Positions 10,601-25,600 of a stretch of DNA of 64,000 nucleotides are shown here, one piece after another. A program made the position numbers and the translations under genes. Position 1 is the first letter of the stretch; each line of letters opens with the position of its first letter. The DNA comes from Gari tellinella (taxonomy: Eukaryota; Mollusca; Bivalvia; Cardiida; Psammobiidae), in contig OV277859.1 of assembly GCA_922989275.2 (NCBI GenBank), forward strand, positions 84,316,198-84,380,197. The letters are read 5' to 3'. The notes beneath the pieces were generated by a model. That model was given only the letters and a program-made list of their open reading frames with translations, was not told where the DNA came from and searched no databases.

Positions 10601-13600
10601 AATAATGGGGTCGGTGTTGTTGTTCGCTGTGTATTGGTCATTCACATTATTAGAACTATAAAGTTGTTTAAAATGATCAAATAGGGCGTTAACATCGAGA
10701 TTTTCAGCCAAACTAGTCTTCTCTGAGTATTGTTGTTTTATTTTCTTCCAAAACTCCTTTGTGTTCGTTTTACTCAAATTTGTAAGATAATTACGTTCAT
10801 ATTGTTTGTATTTTGCCTTTTCTTTTCTTTTGATTTTGTTATATTTGTTTTTAATGTTCAAAAATTGTGTTCTATTTTCCAATGTTTTGTTTTTTAAAAA
10901 TGTATTTCTTGCTGTCTTGAATTTTTTTCTAGCATTATAGCAAGCATCATTAAACCATTTTTTACTATAAGAAGGTTTATGTTTGCGGTTATACGTTTTC
11001 GTCACTCCAAATATGTCAGTTGTATTTTTTTCCATGAATTGTGTGAAATCTAATGTAATATTGTCGATATTTTCCTCGGTTTCTAAAGCATCTGTCATTA
11101 AAATAATCTGTTCACTTTTGCTATGCAATAAAGTTTTAAAATCATCAACTTTTGATTCGTCCCATTTTATACAGGTTGAACTGTTCTGTGTATCAGCTGA
11201 ATTTACATCTTGACTTGCACGTGCCAAGTCTATTTTTAGTGCAGAATGATCTGAAAATTCCGTAGGATCGACGACTATAAAATCGTTAACACATGTAAAA
11301 TCACACGGGCTTAAAATGATATAATCTACCATACTAGTACCGTTTATGGATTGGAATGTGTATTCTCCGATATCTAGATCATTACATAATCGCCCGTTAC
11401 CTATGACTAGAGACGTAGATAAACATAACTCCACTAAGCGTCGTCCGTGTGAATCGGTCACGTGATCCTTGTTCGCGCGAGGCGGAATGTAAATATCGTC
11501 TGACAGGTAGCTGTCACTGTCATTGTTGTCAATATAGGCATCATAGTCTAAAACGTCGCATAAACGCCCAGTTCTACTATTAAGATCGCCACAAATAAAC
11601 GTTTTACCAAGAGGCTTGTATTTTTCGACTCCGATTTCAATTTGTTCAAAAAAGTCAAAAACATCATGATCAAATACATGTGAACCTGTAGGGGGAATGT
11701 AAGCAGTACATAAATAAACATTTTCATTGAATATAAATAATTCTTTGCTAAGTTGTAACCATATTATACCATGCTGATCCTTTTCAACAATTTTAACTTT
11801 GTTTTCTAATGCTGTCTTATAGTAGATCGATATTCCGCCACTGAAGCGGCCTTTTTTCGCATTTATTGATTTGTTACCAAAAAGATGTTCGCTCTTAAAG
11901 CTTTCGATTTCTAAATTGATATTACAGTTCTCGGATAACCAAGTTTCAGTCAAGATAATAACATCATTGTCAATTATTTCGTCAATAAAGTCTGGGTCTG
12001 CAATTTTTCTTGCAAGTCCATTGATGTTCCAGGACAATATACTTAAGTCTTTCTCATGACACCCTTAATATCTGTCTCTGTTCGTCTGCTTCGCCTCACA
12101 CACTTTCCCTCCCACAAACTTCTTCTTCAGGTTGTTGTTTACATACAGTTTGTTGCCTGTGATTCTGACATTGTCACCTTTATCCCTGAGTTCTTTTGCT
12201 ATCGGATAGAAAGCCTTCCGTGCCTCTCTTGTCTGCTGTGGCCACTGAATCCCTACTCCTTGTCTCGATTCCTTAAGCGCCTGTTTAACCTCTACACTGT
12301 TCGCCTTCTGTCTAACACTCTCTCTGTCCGTGTACCGATGAAATTTGGCAACAATGGGTCTGGGTTTACGTGCTGCTGCTGAGCCCATTCTATGAACTCT
12401 ATCGAGTGTTATATGGTCGGTATTGACGTGAAGTTTAGTTGATATGAAGTCCTTTACAAGCTGGTCACACTTTTCACTATTTTGTTCCTCAATACCATAA
12501 AAAATGAGGTTTTCTCTCATTGATCGAGCCTCTAGGTCTATCAATTTCTCATTCATGATTTCATTCTCTTCTTTTTGATGTTGGATTTCTTCTGTCATTT
12601 CTTTATTGGCGTGTTGTAAATGTTTGATTTCTGATTTTGTAGTTTTTAGTTGCTCAGACTGCCTGTCATATTCACCACTCACGAAGTTGCAAGCCGTTTC
12701 ACAATCACCCACTTTATTTTCAAGAGTATTTATCTTAGTGTCGATTTCAAGCATCTTAGACGTAAGCTTTGTAACATTTTCCTCGATTTTATCTATTTTG
12801 GCAACAGAAAGTTTGATCAATTTAATGTCCTCTATAATGCCTAGTGCCCAGGCAGGTGGGGTAGTCTGATCCATATTGGGCGCTTCTGTAACTGTTGGTT
12901 CTGTGATAATGGCAAAGGGGTTGTTGGATATAAAATTTGTTTTTGGGGTTGATAAATTATGGTTTGGTTTCAAAACAGCTTCCACGTATTCTTCACTTAC
13001 GTTTTTTGTCAGTCCCGATTTGTTATTGTTTATATTCACTGCATTCCAATCGTGTGTATTTGTACCGCTCGCTCCACCCGTGCACAAACTAGTTTGGGTT
13101 GTAGATAAACAATGGCCCGTTTTACTAAACAACTTACGCAAATATTTTGCGTAAGTCAAAATCATTTTACTCTTATTTTTCGATCATAAACGTTTGCAAA
13201 CAGCAAATAGCCAGATCATTGGACGCGCTACAAGCGCGTCCTCTGATCTGGCTATTTGCTGTTTGTAGCAAGTGATAATAAAAAATATAAATTAAAATTT
13301 AAAATTTTGACTTACGCAAAAATTTTGCGTAAGTAGTTTAGTAAAACGGACCCGCTGTTACATGATTGTATTAATTTAGACGAGAGTCTGCTTTAAACAA
13401 GATGACAGTGAAGACGAAAGTCCCTTAACCCCTTCACTGCCTAACCCCGAGTGCAGTGGTTGTTTGCAAACAGCCTGAATCATAATCAGAGTAACTCGGC
13501 GTCTTATCAGGATCAAACATTGTTGACACTCATTACGATATCACTTTGGTCAATATACAAAATAATAGTTTTAGCAACTAAAGCAGATTGATGAGAGCAG

Positions 13601-16600
13601 ATGACACCTTGACAGTGAATAGTTTAATAAGCTTTCTGTTTTACTACCAATTTGCCTTAAAGACATTACACGACCAAGCTTGGATGGTAACACCTAGTCT
13701 GAAAAAAGTTAGGATTAAATCTAGCATGCTTTTACTGTTACAATACTGTACAGATGTCTAGGCAAAGAATCAGTCACAGGCGTTTCATGTGAGGCCCGTA
13801 TCTATAGTAGGATAGTTGGGTTTGTAAAACCCATTAAAAAACCCTTGAGTGTGAGCATGTGAGGGCCTCTATAGAAAACTTGAGATTGCTGACATTGGCT
13901 GAGCGCACGCTTCACATGCTTTACAGTTATTTTGACACCTAGTGGGAACAATGGAGGGGAATCAATGAATAGACTGGCTTAATGTCTTTAAACATTTACG
14001 TTGACAAAATAAAAAAAACAAAGAAAAACTAAAACGGCAAACTACTCCGATTTAGTAACGGTTAAAGAGGCACTTGACTGTGCAACGCCCGTGCGCAGAC
14101 AACTTAATGAAATTATATTAGTAACACACAGCGCGAAAAGACATAACTACATTTAGATCTAAAGATAACCATGATACCTTCAGGATTTACATGGAAACAA
14201 ATTCTGAACAAGGGAAATTCTTTCAATGTAATAACCAAGATTATGTAAAATTATTCATCAATAGTTCGTAATATACAACATAACCATACCATTCATAAAT
14301 AAATTATAAGAGACAATGTTCAGTGAAATTTACATTCACTGTCGTTTAAACTATTCCACATACATATATACATCTATAAAGATACCAACCACATAATTAG
14401 ATTGTATATACATGATAGCATAAAATACATACCACATCTATTAATCTAGGCAATCATACCGTTTTAACAAAATACCGTTGTTGTCTTTAAATTCTGCAAT
14501 AAAAATCGAATTAAATTTTGACGAACAAAACGACCAAACAAGTCAACTTAAGAAACACTATAACACATCGATTATTATATGTGACATTAACAGTTCATTT
14601 GACGCGATACGATGAATTTAGGGTTTCATGAAAATTTTCCACTTATTACATAATTATGTGAGATATTAACTGGAATCCTTTCAGAAATGTGGTGTCAGAA
14701 ATATGCCAGCATTTTGTTTTTGTTTCGTTTTGTTTTATGTATCCTGTTGAATTCGTTATTTGTACCAATGTTCAAGATGTTTAGGAAAGTACATTATTTT
14801 AGTTGTAATCTCGGTTAACCCTTTAAACCCTAGTCCTGCATATAGGAGTCTTTTTTCAAACAGTGTACACGTGAATAGTACACATATCCTGTGCAAACAG
14901 TGAAGACCCAGATCAGAGGGCTCCGAAAGGAGCCCTCTGATCAGAGTCTTCACTGTTTGTCATAATGCCAAACATTGACAAAAACAACCCTTAACAGTCA
15001 GAAATAGACTAGACTAAAATGTAAACTTGAACTGTCCATTTAAAGTTTCAGGGAGGAAAGAGTTAGCCTATAACAGCATACTTACACTTTTAATTTACTC
15101 ATCCACTATATTAATTTTGATTATTCTAGCAGACCGGGTTGATAGTAACTAGAATGCTCCTTCAGGATCATTTTGCTTTATTTTCAGCCTGCTTTAAGCA
15201 ACCTCCTGTCAGCAGTAAAACATCTATTTGAGAAAATATTAATGATTTGACATTCTCGTGACATAAGTCTCTTTTTTGTAGATTTGACATCTGCAGTCTC
15301 TTTATAGAACAAAACAGGACTGAACATATGTTGTATTTGACTTAAGCGTTACAAGCTTATCATCATAACGCATAGACATAATATCATAAAACTGATTATA
15401 CTATATGTGATACAAGGCATGTTTAACAGAACGATCAACATCGACCATGTATTGCGGGAGTGCTCATCATAAACACACGTACATGTAGGCAGATTAACCC
15501 TTTCAATCCTAAATTTCTCTTGTGGGTATTTATAATCATTTTGGTCTCTTCTCGTACAGGTTTTTTGAACCAGTCTATTGTGACATTTTGGTATGACAAC
15601 AAACACCAATGAAAATATCAAACAGTGAATACCCTGATCAGAGGGCTCCTATAGGAGCCCTCTGATCAGGGTCTACACTGTTTGCATATGTAATCAGTAA
15701 TCTCTACAGAGGGCTGTAGGGTTGAAAGGGTTAACGCGGGCTGGGTACAAGATACATTTTGCTCTTAAAAATAAACACACATCTACACGCTTCATTCCAT
15801 TCAGCATATCACCAAATATCTTAACTAAAGATATTCCTTGTTCCCCTGAATCTGGGTCCATATTGGTTGTTTTCAATGTTGCAAAGCACAACAGTACTCT
15901 TCACCATTTGCTCCTTCAGGAGCTTTGTTTTACTGTCACCTTGCTTTAAGCAGTCACCTGTCTCAAACACCTAATAATTTACACAATATAGTAATTGCAA
16001 GAGAAAGGTTTCAGTGTATATAGCGTTTAGTTTAATTTGAAACTATTTGAAAAAGTGTAAGTGCTGTGAAGTTTATGGTAATGTGCACTATATGATCAGA
16101 TTTGAATTAGTGTTTGTCAAACTGCACGTTGGTTCATTCAACCCCGTCAGTGTTTTCCCCAGAGTAAAATGGTAATTTGAAAACAGTTTGGATCCTGGTA
16201 AGAGGTGACAGCGTTTTATCAGGATCCAAACTGTTTAACATCCATTGCGATATCATTTGGGTCAATTTACCTAAAGTTTGAATGTTTTGCATTACAAACA
16301 GACGGCTTGTTTTTTAAACCCATTTGTGACCACGATCCCATATATGGAACATAGGCAAACAGGGTAAACTCTGATCAGACGCCGCATAATGCGGCGTCTG
16401 ATCAGAGTCAACACTGTTTGCTGATAGGAATTTAAATATAAAACAAAATGAAAATGAAAATTTTAACCAGGCATCCCTTTAATAAAAAATGGACTAATCC
16501 AATATATAAAACATGGAAGAGTCCACTGAAAGCAAATGGGTTAAAACAAATGACGTCGTATCAAAGAAAGAGTTAATTTGGACTGAAATTGAAGTATTTT

Positions 16601-19600
16601 TATTTAGATCTATTTGTGTCTGTGTGAGTTTTTTTTGGCCTGTTCTAGATGAAATAACGATGATTGCGTTAAGCGGCACATACTTTATGGGTAAAAATAC
16701 AGTTTTCCCCACTGCCAAATCTCTATACTCCAATAATGGCTTGAAAACAGTTTGGCGCCATATTGCACACAGAGACACTCGGCGTAGTATCCAACTCAAA
16801 GTGGTCTGTAACTTAAAACACTCTGTTATTTGTCATTTTCAATTTTATGACATCGCGTATAAATTTTTTCGAAGTCCTAAACTTCCTTACATAGGGCGCG
16901 CACTGGTATTTGAATCGTCCCTTTCCACAAACATATAAATTGTTTAACCTGTCCCTGGGCTCCTTGTTTATATGTGTGAAAACATAACAACATCAAGTAA
17001 TGTGATAATGTCATTTATTTAGATGACGAACTGCTTTGTGTATATATACATTAAGCAGTAATTCTTTGAATGAGAAAACGTTCAAACACAGGTGGGGCGA
17101 AAATCCACTACAAAAGTTAATATCATTAATTAATGACAAAGTAAAAACAAAAGTGAATAAAAACGTACAGGGTGGTGGAAGGGGAAGACGAGGAACTTTC
17201 TATTGTATTTTTTTCGAGCAAAGAGATCGGCTTAGCGTCCTGTTTAATCACGTGACCCGAATATGTGCATAAAGTATCACATGACCTAGTTTTATTTGTA
17301 AACAGTTTGGTCCCAGGTCAAACGCCTAGTGTGCGTGGGGTATCGGTGAAGGTATAAAAGTCTTTTACGTCCCTTTAAATCAACAGTGACCCGTTATGGT
17401 TGGGACGTCCCAAGCAGACCGTAAATATTTTAGTTTTGGGGGTAGGTGCATGTACATATATAGATAGAATCATATCACTGGGGAAAGCACTGGTTCTTTT
17501 ACCTGCCCGATGTATAGCATACATTGGAAGTCAGTTTTTGGCCTTGGGTATTTTTCGCCCTTTCCATAATGTTCAATATACAAAATACTTCCTTTCCGGT
17601 ACAGCTTGTAGCTGGATTTTTACATCATTCATTAAAATACTACATAACAATGTGTAATAGTTTATTTTATGAAGAAATCCGGGGGTCACAGCTTTACATA
17701 GAGTTATATATTGTGAAGTTTTCAAACATCTTCACTGAAACAAATGTGACAAGAACTTTGATATTGGTCATGATGTAACTGCTCGAGGTCCTAAACAGCT
17801 CATTCACCAATTTTGTTGAAATAGTTTCAGTTTGTTGCATATAGGTCACATAAGCTAAATATAAATAAAAATTTCAATGGAAACTTCCAAAATTTCTTGT
17901 CTGAAACAATAGTTCACAGAGCTACGATATTTTTCAAAAAGCAACATCTACACCTCCTCTAACAAGTTTGCTCCAATTATGCCATCGGGTGCGAAATGGC
18001 CCCACAATAGGCAGACAGTTTCACATAAGTGTAGAGTTTTATAGTGAAATCTTCAAACATCCTCTTCGTTAACCCTTTACCTGATAGCCTGTTTCTAGTA
18101 TAGAATATAGGTGACCACTTAAAGCAGGTTGAAAGTAAAGCAGAATGCGCCATATGGCGCATTCTGCTTTACTTTCAGCCTGCTTTAAGCCATTACCTGC
18201 TAGAATAAGGAAATTAATAAATATGACACATATTACGGTATATATTGGAACTATTTTCTTCAGCGGAGGAATAAATTAAATACGCTAAAAGTCGCTTCTA
18301 TAAGGGAAAGGGTTAAAACTACATGTACTGTGACCAGAGCTTTCATATTTTGTATGATATAACTGCTAGAGTTCCCAAACAAATTTTGTTGAAATAGCTC
18401 TGGTATGTTGCATATCTCACAGACGCTAAAACCATATTTCACAGAGCATATGTATTTGGCACAAATCATCTATAGGTCCTCTAGAATGTTTAAATCATGC
18501 TTCTTGGCTAAAAGCACTACAGTTTTTAAATTCTTTAGCATTTAAAGAGACTATTTGAAAACCCAAATGGTGTATTTGCAAAAAGAGAAGAAAGCACTAA
18601 ATTATAAGCAAATGTGCAGGATTACCGCATACCTTGCTTTCAAAATATGATTGTCAAAAAAATCCTCAAGAAGAGTCACACAATCTTATTTGTTTAGATA
18701 ATTTCTATTGCTCAAACAATTTTATTTACTAGGCTGACTAAATCCATATATATTTCATAACGGCTGCGCATGCACAGGTATATATAGGAAAGGATAACGC
18801 TTTCTTCCTCGCTGTACACAAAAGTAGGCTAAATCGCATGCAAGTTAATTTCATATTGCGCTGGCTCAGTATGTTAGACGTCTGACTCAATTTTTATTTA
18901 CCCCCCCCCCCCCTTTTAAGTGTTTAAAAGCTAAATTAGTTTGTCAGTCTCTTTAAAGACACCGTTGTTACCGTCATCAATGTATGTACATATCGTCACA
19001 GACCAGTTATTATAGTCAGAAGAAATATTTTTGTATTCTGTTTTCAGTAGTTAGCCACACAGTAAGGAACAGATAAATATATATATATGTCTTAATATAC
19101 ATCATTGGTCATATATAACTTTTACTCAGGTAAGTGATATAGGGCATGGTCCTAGCTCTGGTTGTTTTTTTGACAGAGATTATTCCCTCTGCTAAGAACT
19201 AAAAGGGAGGCAGGTCGGTAGTTTTGGTCCCATGCGTTGCTTCGCAGCGTTTGAGATTAGCCGAAATCATCTTCCTGAGGTTATCACTCATCATCATCTC
19301 ATTTCAACATTATTAAACCCCAACTCAACCATCTATCCATGCGACAAATAAAGCAGAATACACCAGTAAACCGTGTAAAACATTGAGGGACCATCAGCAT
19401 ATTGTTCTGGAGGTGTCAATGTAACTGTAAAGCACGGGCAAAACAATCTCAGTTTAACTGTTGAGGTCCAGATTATACTCATGCTCTAGTGATTTTCAAT
19501 GGTTTTTTCTAACCAAACTATCAAATATAAAGGTCCGGTCTCACATAAGACGATTCAATAGATCAATATGCACAAGACCCATGCTTTTTGCAAGGAAATT

Positions 19601-22600
19601 GACAGTAAATAATCTGACAAGGCGTTATAACCAAAAGGTCGTCAGGAGATGTCTTTAAAGTGATGTAACTAGCGTCATGTTATTGACTTTAAACAATTTA
19701 TGCCTTGTTATTTCAATAAATTCTCCCTTTGTGCGTGCTAGATTTCATTATAGATATACAAGATACTTTTTGCCCACACAGCAAAACATTTAACCCATTC
19801 AGTGCCATGACGTCATCAATTTTAAACAATTGTCGTCTGTTTTCATTTCTTAAATTTTAATTTTTACTATTTTGACTGAAGAAATATTGAAATGAGTGTC
19901 AAACAGTTTGGATCCTGATCAGACGCCGCGTAACGCGGCGTCTGATCAGGATCCAAACTGTTTGCAAAAAAACTGTTGCGCTCAGGGTAAGGCAGTGAAG
20001 GGGTTAATACGAAATAGCAAATGACATTTCAAATGTTATAAAATGTGAACATGTATATTCTTTGTATGTGAAAATGAAATAAAATATAGTTTTAACCGAA
20101 TGGCAAACAATGTAGATCTTGATGAGCGTAACGCACTGTCCTATCAGAGTCTACACTATTTACTAATGCAAACACCAGGGGGCACTATGCTTTAAAAGGT
20201 TAACCACTAAAATTTTAAAGTTACGTCATGCGTTGTTTTCTTCATTTATCATCAAATATGAAATTTTTGCGCTTATGATTTTTGTGCATTAGAGTATTCT
20301 ATTACTTGCTTCGTTGATTTTATGTGTGAGTTTTTTTAATGGGAAAACTATCTAATAGGATACAGACGTGCCAATCTATAGCTTTAATGTGGTAACATTA
20401 GCATAAGAAATATTAAAATAGAATTATTAAACTTGCGTGAAACGTTCGTTTAACAACACTTTGCGTTGTGGTATTTAACATATTACTCCGCGAATATACC
20501 TTTGTATCCTTTTTATTTATTCCTCCAAGAAAGAAAATAGGTCCAATATGCACACTAATAAATATTTTCTATATTGTAACAGAAGGTAACTTAAAGTAGG
20601 TAGAAGGTAACCAGAACATTTAATGTGCCTTAACGCGCATTCAAATATACGTTTCAACTAATTATAGCAACCATCTGTCTTCAATGCTGAACGCAAACCC
20701 AGAGAAAAAGGATTTAGCAAGGCATTTGCCTTTTTGCAAAGATAATTTTTTCTCACATAACTACCCCTGTTTTCTATAGCGAACAACGATGGCGAACTCT
20801 CGGACAGAGAGGGGGTGAGATTAATAGAATCAAGCACGGCTTCTGGTCAAGACGGACGAGTCTAGACCCGAGGTTTGTCTGTTCCCAGTCGGAATCGAGC
20901 TTTAGCGAGATTCCGACAGGAACAGACAAACCGAGGGTCTAGACTCGTCCGTCTTGACCAGAAGCCGTGCTTGATTATTTTTCTCGCTTAAAATACCTCT
21001 TAAAACGAGTATATTAAAGGATTTGTAAAGACCTACTTTTTTCCCGTATCACACATTCCATATCCAATAGCAACAAACAGCTGTTTGAAGGTCGCGCTAT
21101 TTCAGCTTGGCTTTGACATCTATTTGTACACACGATTTAAGAAGAAAACGTGTCCAACTTTAGATCATAACTCAGAAATACAAACGGTTTTTATTGAATC
21201 CAAGCGGTTTGAATAGTTTAAGTTATCGAAACGATCATTTCTTCCTTTATATACGTTCTCCTTCCAAGCCATAACAACAACCGACGTCAATGACGTCACA
21301 TAAGAACGTGACGTTACGCGGATACTCAATCATTTGAAACAATAAACAAAAACAACATAAATCACTGTTTAAACACCGGATCATTGAATTGTCGAAAGCC
21401 ACAGCCAGTGTAGAGTTTACTGTAAAATTGTCGATTACATTTCTCTCTGTGAACGTAGCTTGAGGTCAATTTTTAGTTTTAGGGTATTTCTGTAAGAGTT
21501 ACCTCCCGTTTCCTTGCTTAAACCCATTCGGGCGGAAGAATACCGTACCAGACAAGGTTTGCCGCACTGCTATTTATAGTAACAAAATGTGGTCTAGCAC
21601 CCCCAAAAAGCGAGAAAACCTTATCTGTCCGGACAGACAATCCGAACATTGTTTGTTATTGCCGTTGCCATGACGTCGTCATGACGTCGTCATGCATGTA
21701 TTAGCGCATTAAAATACCCTCCTTGACATTACAGTGCTGTTCGCCCATCGCTATGCGAATATGACCGCAACTTCAAGCTGTTGAATTTCTGGGATGAGTG
21801 CGTAGGTGGCTAATAAGGCCTATCCTGGCAACAAAGATACGCCCACAGTAGGTGCACCCGTTGTCAGATGATATTGGTAAGGTACTGGCTTCTCGCGCCT
21901 ACCGGTCCATGCGTTTCTTCCTGGTATGCTGTAACCTACTTGTCTCTGCTTCAACCAAGCCTTTCCTGACAGCTGATCTCCATGCAGGGCGGTTCTGAGC
22001 CAGGTCTTCCCAAGTGTCTGTGTGAATGTCAATCTTGCGAAGCGAAGTCTTCATGCAGTCTTTTAACCCTTTTTGTGGCCGCCAACTTTCCTTTTACCAG
22101 AGGATAGCTCTCCATATAAGAGCTGCTTTTGGAGTCTCTCATCTGACATGAGACAAGTGTACTTCTTTTTTCTATATCCGTCCACCTCATGAGGCGAACG
22201 CGAAAATACAACTCGCCTCTGTATAACAAGTTGAACGCGTTTTAAGGGTTGACGAGGTGAGAACAATAAATCTAATACCACAGTTGAGTGTCAGATTTAT
22301 ATCCCACCCTCGGTATAAAACTATTTAAGAACACTCGGAGGGGCCTCGTGTTTCTAAAATATATTCTTACCTCGGATGGGATATCCTTATCTGACACTAA
22401 TGGTGAAGTTAGATTCACTATATCTCCAACATGTGTAAGATCACTTTCATGACGTCACTTTAACGTCACTATTTATAACGGCGTTTTGACGTAACATGAG
22501 GCTTTAGTGAGCGATATTATGCACTGTCCCAAATGTATGACAGCTTGTAGCGGCCCCGTCCTCGTTGGTCGCCAACGTATGTGCTCTGATGTAGATTGCC

Positions 22601-25600
22601 TCCTCAACCCCACGTTTAAACAAATGACATTTCGCGGTCTAATATGTGCATTGATTCAGGAGACACAGAGTGTGCTGAATTGTCCTGATTAATGTGGCGT
22701 GATACCACATTATAGCTTGAGCTTGGGCGCCATCATTCCATAAATCGTGCCTTGAGTTTTCTCACCGTCTATCCGATGTAGTCTTTGTCACACTTAAGGT
22801 TCTTATTTCATTCACATTTGATATAATAAATGGGGCCACAGGCCTCCATTGTATCAGACTTGTCTTTTTTATAGACCAATAATTGTCACAGAGTTTTGAA
22901 TTTTAAGCACACGGTGGCCTTATGCTTGTTAAATATTTTTCTAAATGCTTTACCTTTCACTTTCAAGAAAGGTTAAACTAGGATTCTATTGGTGTCTCTA
23001 TTTTTTGATGACGGTTTCTTGGTCTTTTCAATTCGGGTTTTCAGTTTCTTGGTGACCTTGCTTATTGCCTATCCGGGATATTTAGAAACAGTTAAAGCAT
23101 TATTAACATGGTGTATTTCTGCTTTCAAATCATACTGAGCTGAGATCACTTTCTCTGCACACTGGTGTATTGTTCGGATAACACCAAGTTAGTGTTCTTC
23201 TTTGTGTTCGGATTCAAAATCCAGGCATTGATCAGTATGTGCTGCCTTTCTAAAAACGTTGTTTTGGTTTTAAAAAATGCCAAGGTGTTCTTGTCCTCTT
23301 TCTCAAGGGTAAACTAAATGTCTGGGTCAGTGCCGTTGATACGCTCAGTGAACTCATCCACGAATTCCCTTTTCTGTTTGGAGTGTGTTATCCACATATC
23401 GGAACCACCCGCCTGGTGGGTGGGATACTGTTTTCAAAGCTAAAGCCTTAAAAATGTTCTAGATAAAGATTTCGGGTCACTGGAGAACCCCTCGCACCAC
23501 CATACCATGAATGTGAAAAAGTACTCTCCATCAAATGCAAAGTAGGTACACTTTAAACATAGTTTCCAACAACTTGGTTATACGTTATACGGGTCAGTAC
23601 GGTTTTTCCAGCCAAGGAACCGTCTGCCAACAAGCTATCGCTATCCCTTGGGACAGTGAGAGCCTTGTCCACAGGTACACTTGTGAACAACGCGCTGACG
23701 TCATAGAGACCAAACTCTCACCCTCATTCACTGTTTTGTCCTTGATTACCGACGAAAATGCTCCGTGTTCTTGGTGTGGAGTTTAGACACGCCTTCAGAG
23801 GGTGATAACACTTTAGCCAGGTATTTGGCACCACTGTATATGATGGAGCCTACATTACTGACAATCAGGCACGGGGGCATTTTGGTTTTATGCACTTAAG
23901 GTAACCAATAAAACTTGAAAGGGGTATCGTTACGAGTTAATGAATTTTAATTTGATATAAACTGTTTGGCTCTTAGATATTTTTTTCTGAAGTAACTTTC
24001 AGATACACCACAAATAAAAAGTGTTGCACTCTACAAATTTTGTTTTTTATTGTAGGTTCAGCTTGCTCTTCAAAAATGACGTCACGTTTGACCACAGCGT
24101 CCACGCGAGCCACACCGTCTACAACAACAGTCAACATGACAATAGAGACAACACCATCACCAACACCAGTGCCAACAACAACACCATTAAGATATCCTTA
24201 TCGTCTGCCTGGTGACTTTACTCCCATCTCGTACACATTGTCATTCAAACCTGACTTCTACCAAGATGATGAAGATGATTTTATGTTGTATGGCCAGTCT
24301 TCGGTCAAGGTCATGTGCCACAAGGACACCAGTGAAATCATCATGCACGCCAGAGATATTGATATTGCAAGTATGTACCATAACCTTGACTATGCTTGAT
24401 AAGGTAAAACATTGTATCGATTAAGACTGACAAGCTAAGACTTATGATGTTTAAGGGTACAAAAATGAGTATGTCAAACATATTTGACCCTGATCAAATA
24501 CCGAGTTACTCAGCATCTGATCTGACCATAAGCTGTTCGCAATCAACATTAATTCTTAGAGTTTATACAAACATAGTAAACTCTCCCTGTTTGGAAATTT
24601 CTCATTAATGAAATGATTTTGCATGCTTTATTCTCATCCTGCTAAAAGTCTCTTGAATATTGTCAACTTAAAGTGGCCGAAAAGCAGAACTCAAAGTTTG
24701 TGACAAAACATTGACCTTTTTAAACTATGTATCCCGAGTCACAGAGATGTGTCTTATATCGTCCTCAAGCTTTTGATTAATCAGAAATGAGCAGAATGAC
24801 AAAATCTGACCAATCATCGCTTGTGAATGATCACAGGCTTTGATCGCTTTTTAACCATGAGACTTGGAACTGTTAAATTTTACTGGAACCCATTGATGTG
24901 AAAAGTTACAAATCCATAAAAGATATACGCTCGTCATTGGTCTCAAACTCATAAATCGAGTATTGCCTTCTCCAGGACTCCTGCTAGGAAAGATGTAAAG
25001 CAATCACTAAAAGTGAGTTAAAGTTAGTTAAGTTATAAAACTGTTACAAAGGAACAGAGTACTCACTGTTTTTTTATTATTTACAAATTATTATAATCAA
25101 AAATTCCTATTGTTAAGGAAGGGTTTAAAGGCAATAGGCAACGTGAAAACCTTATAAAAATCATTGATACTATAAAGATAATATACGAAAAGTGTATGTT
25201 ACTCGATTTATATTTGATAAATACTTAATTTTATTCAATTACCAACTCATTTGCATTAAAAAGAATGTATACATAATTACAGTGGATCCTTTTCTGTTTT
25301 ATTTTAAACATGTAAACTAATTCACATGCACACAGTGGGGGAGAAATTAATTTTCCTGTTAGATCTACATGGACACCTAAAAACCAAACCTTTCGTGATT
25401 GAGCAATACATTAAGAGGGTGTTCGTGGCTGTAGAGATCAAACAGTATTATTAAAGAAATCGAATCGACAATCGTTTAAGCCTGTCTCACACAGAACACA
25501 CGGCTTATACGGTTGGCCACCCGTGTAAACCGTACATACAACCGAACCAACCGTGGCCTTATCCGAGTTACACTCGGGCCATTCGAGTGTATCCGTGAAA

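Larger units (their letters stand above)
8203..13113 (-). mobile_element. nearly full-length two-ORF LINE (L1/Tx1-like)
   Basis: Minus-strand ORF1 and ORF2 followed by a 3' UTR with AATAAAG and a (TTATG)n tail at 8204-8224. The 5' side runs into a MITE at 13114, and ORF1's apparent N-terminus is MITE sequence, so the true start is lost or displaced. ORF2 has one clear frameshift. The 3' UTR carries a pogo-like MITE at about 8440-8630. Confidence 0.85.

Noticed and set aside
12056..13154. Plus-strand open frames opposite LINE ORF1
   Set aside because: They are antisense shadows of a clear minus-strand coiled-coil and RNA-binding ORF.
22507..22692. Small CPKC-containing open frame (61 codons)
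   Set aside because: It lies between two retroelement remnants, lacks homology and has no splice or promoter support; the CPKC may be chance.
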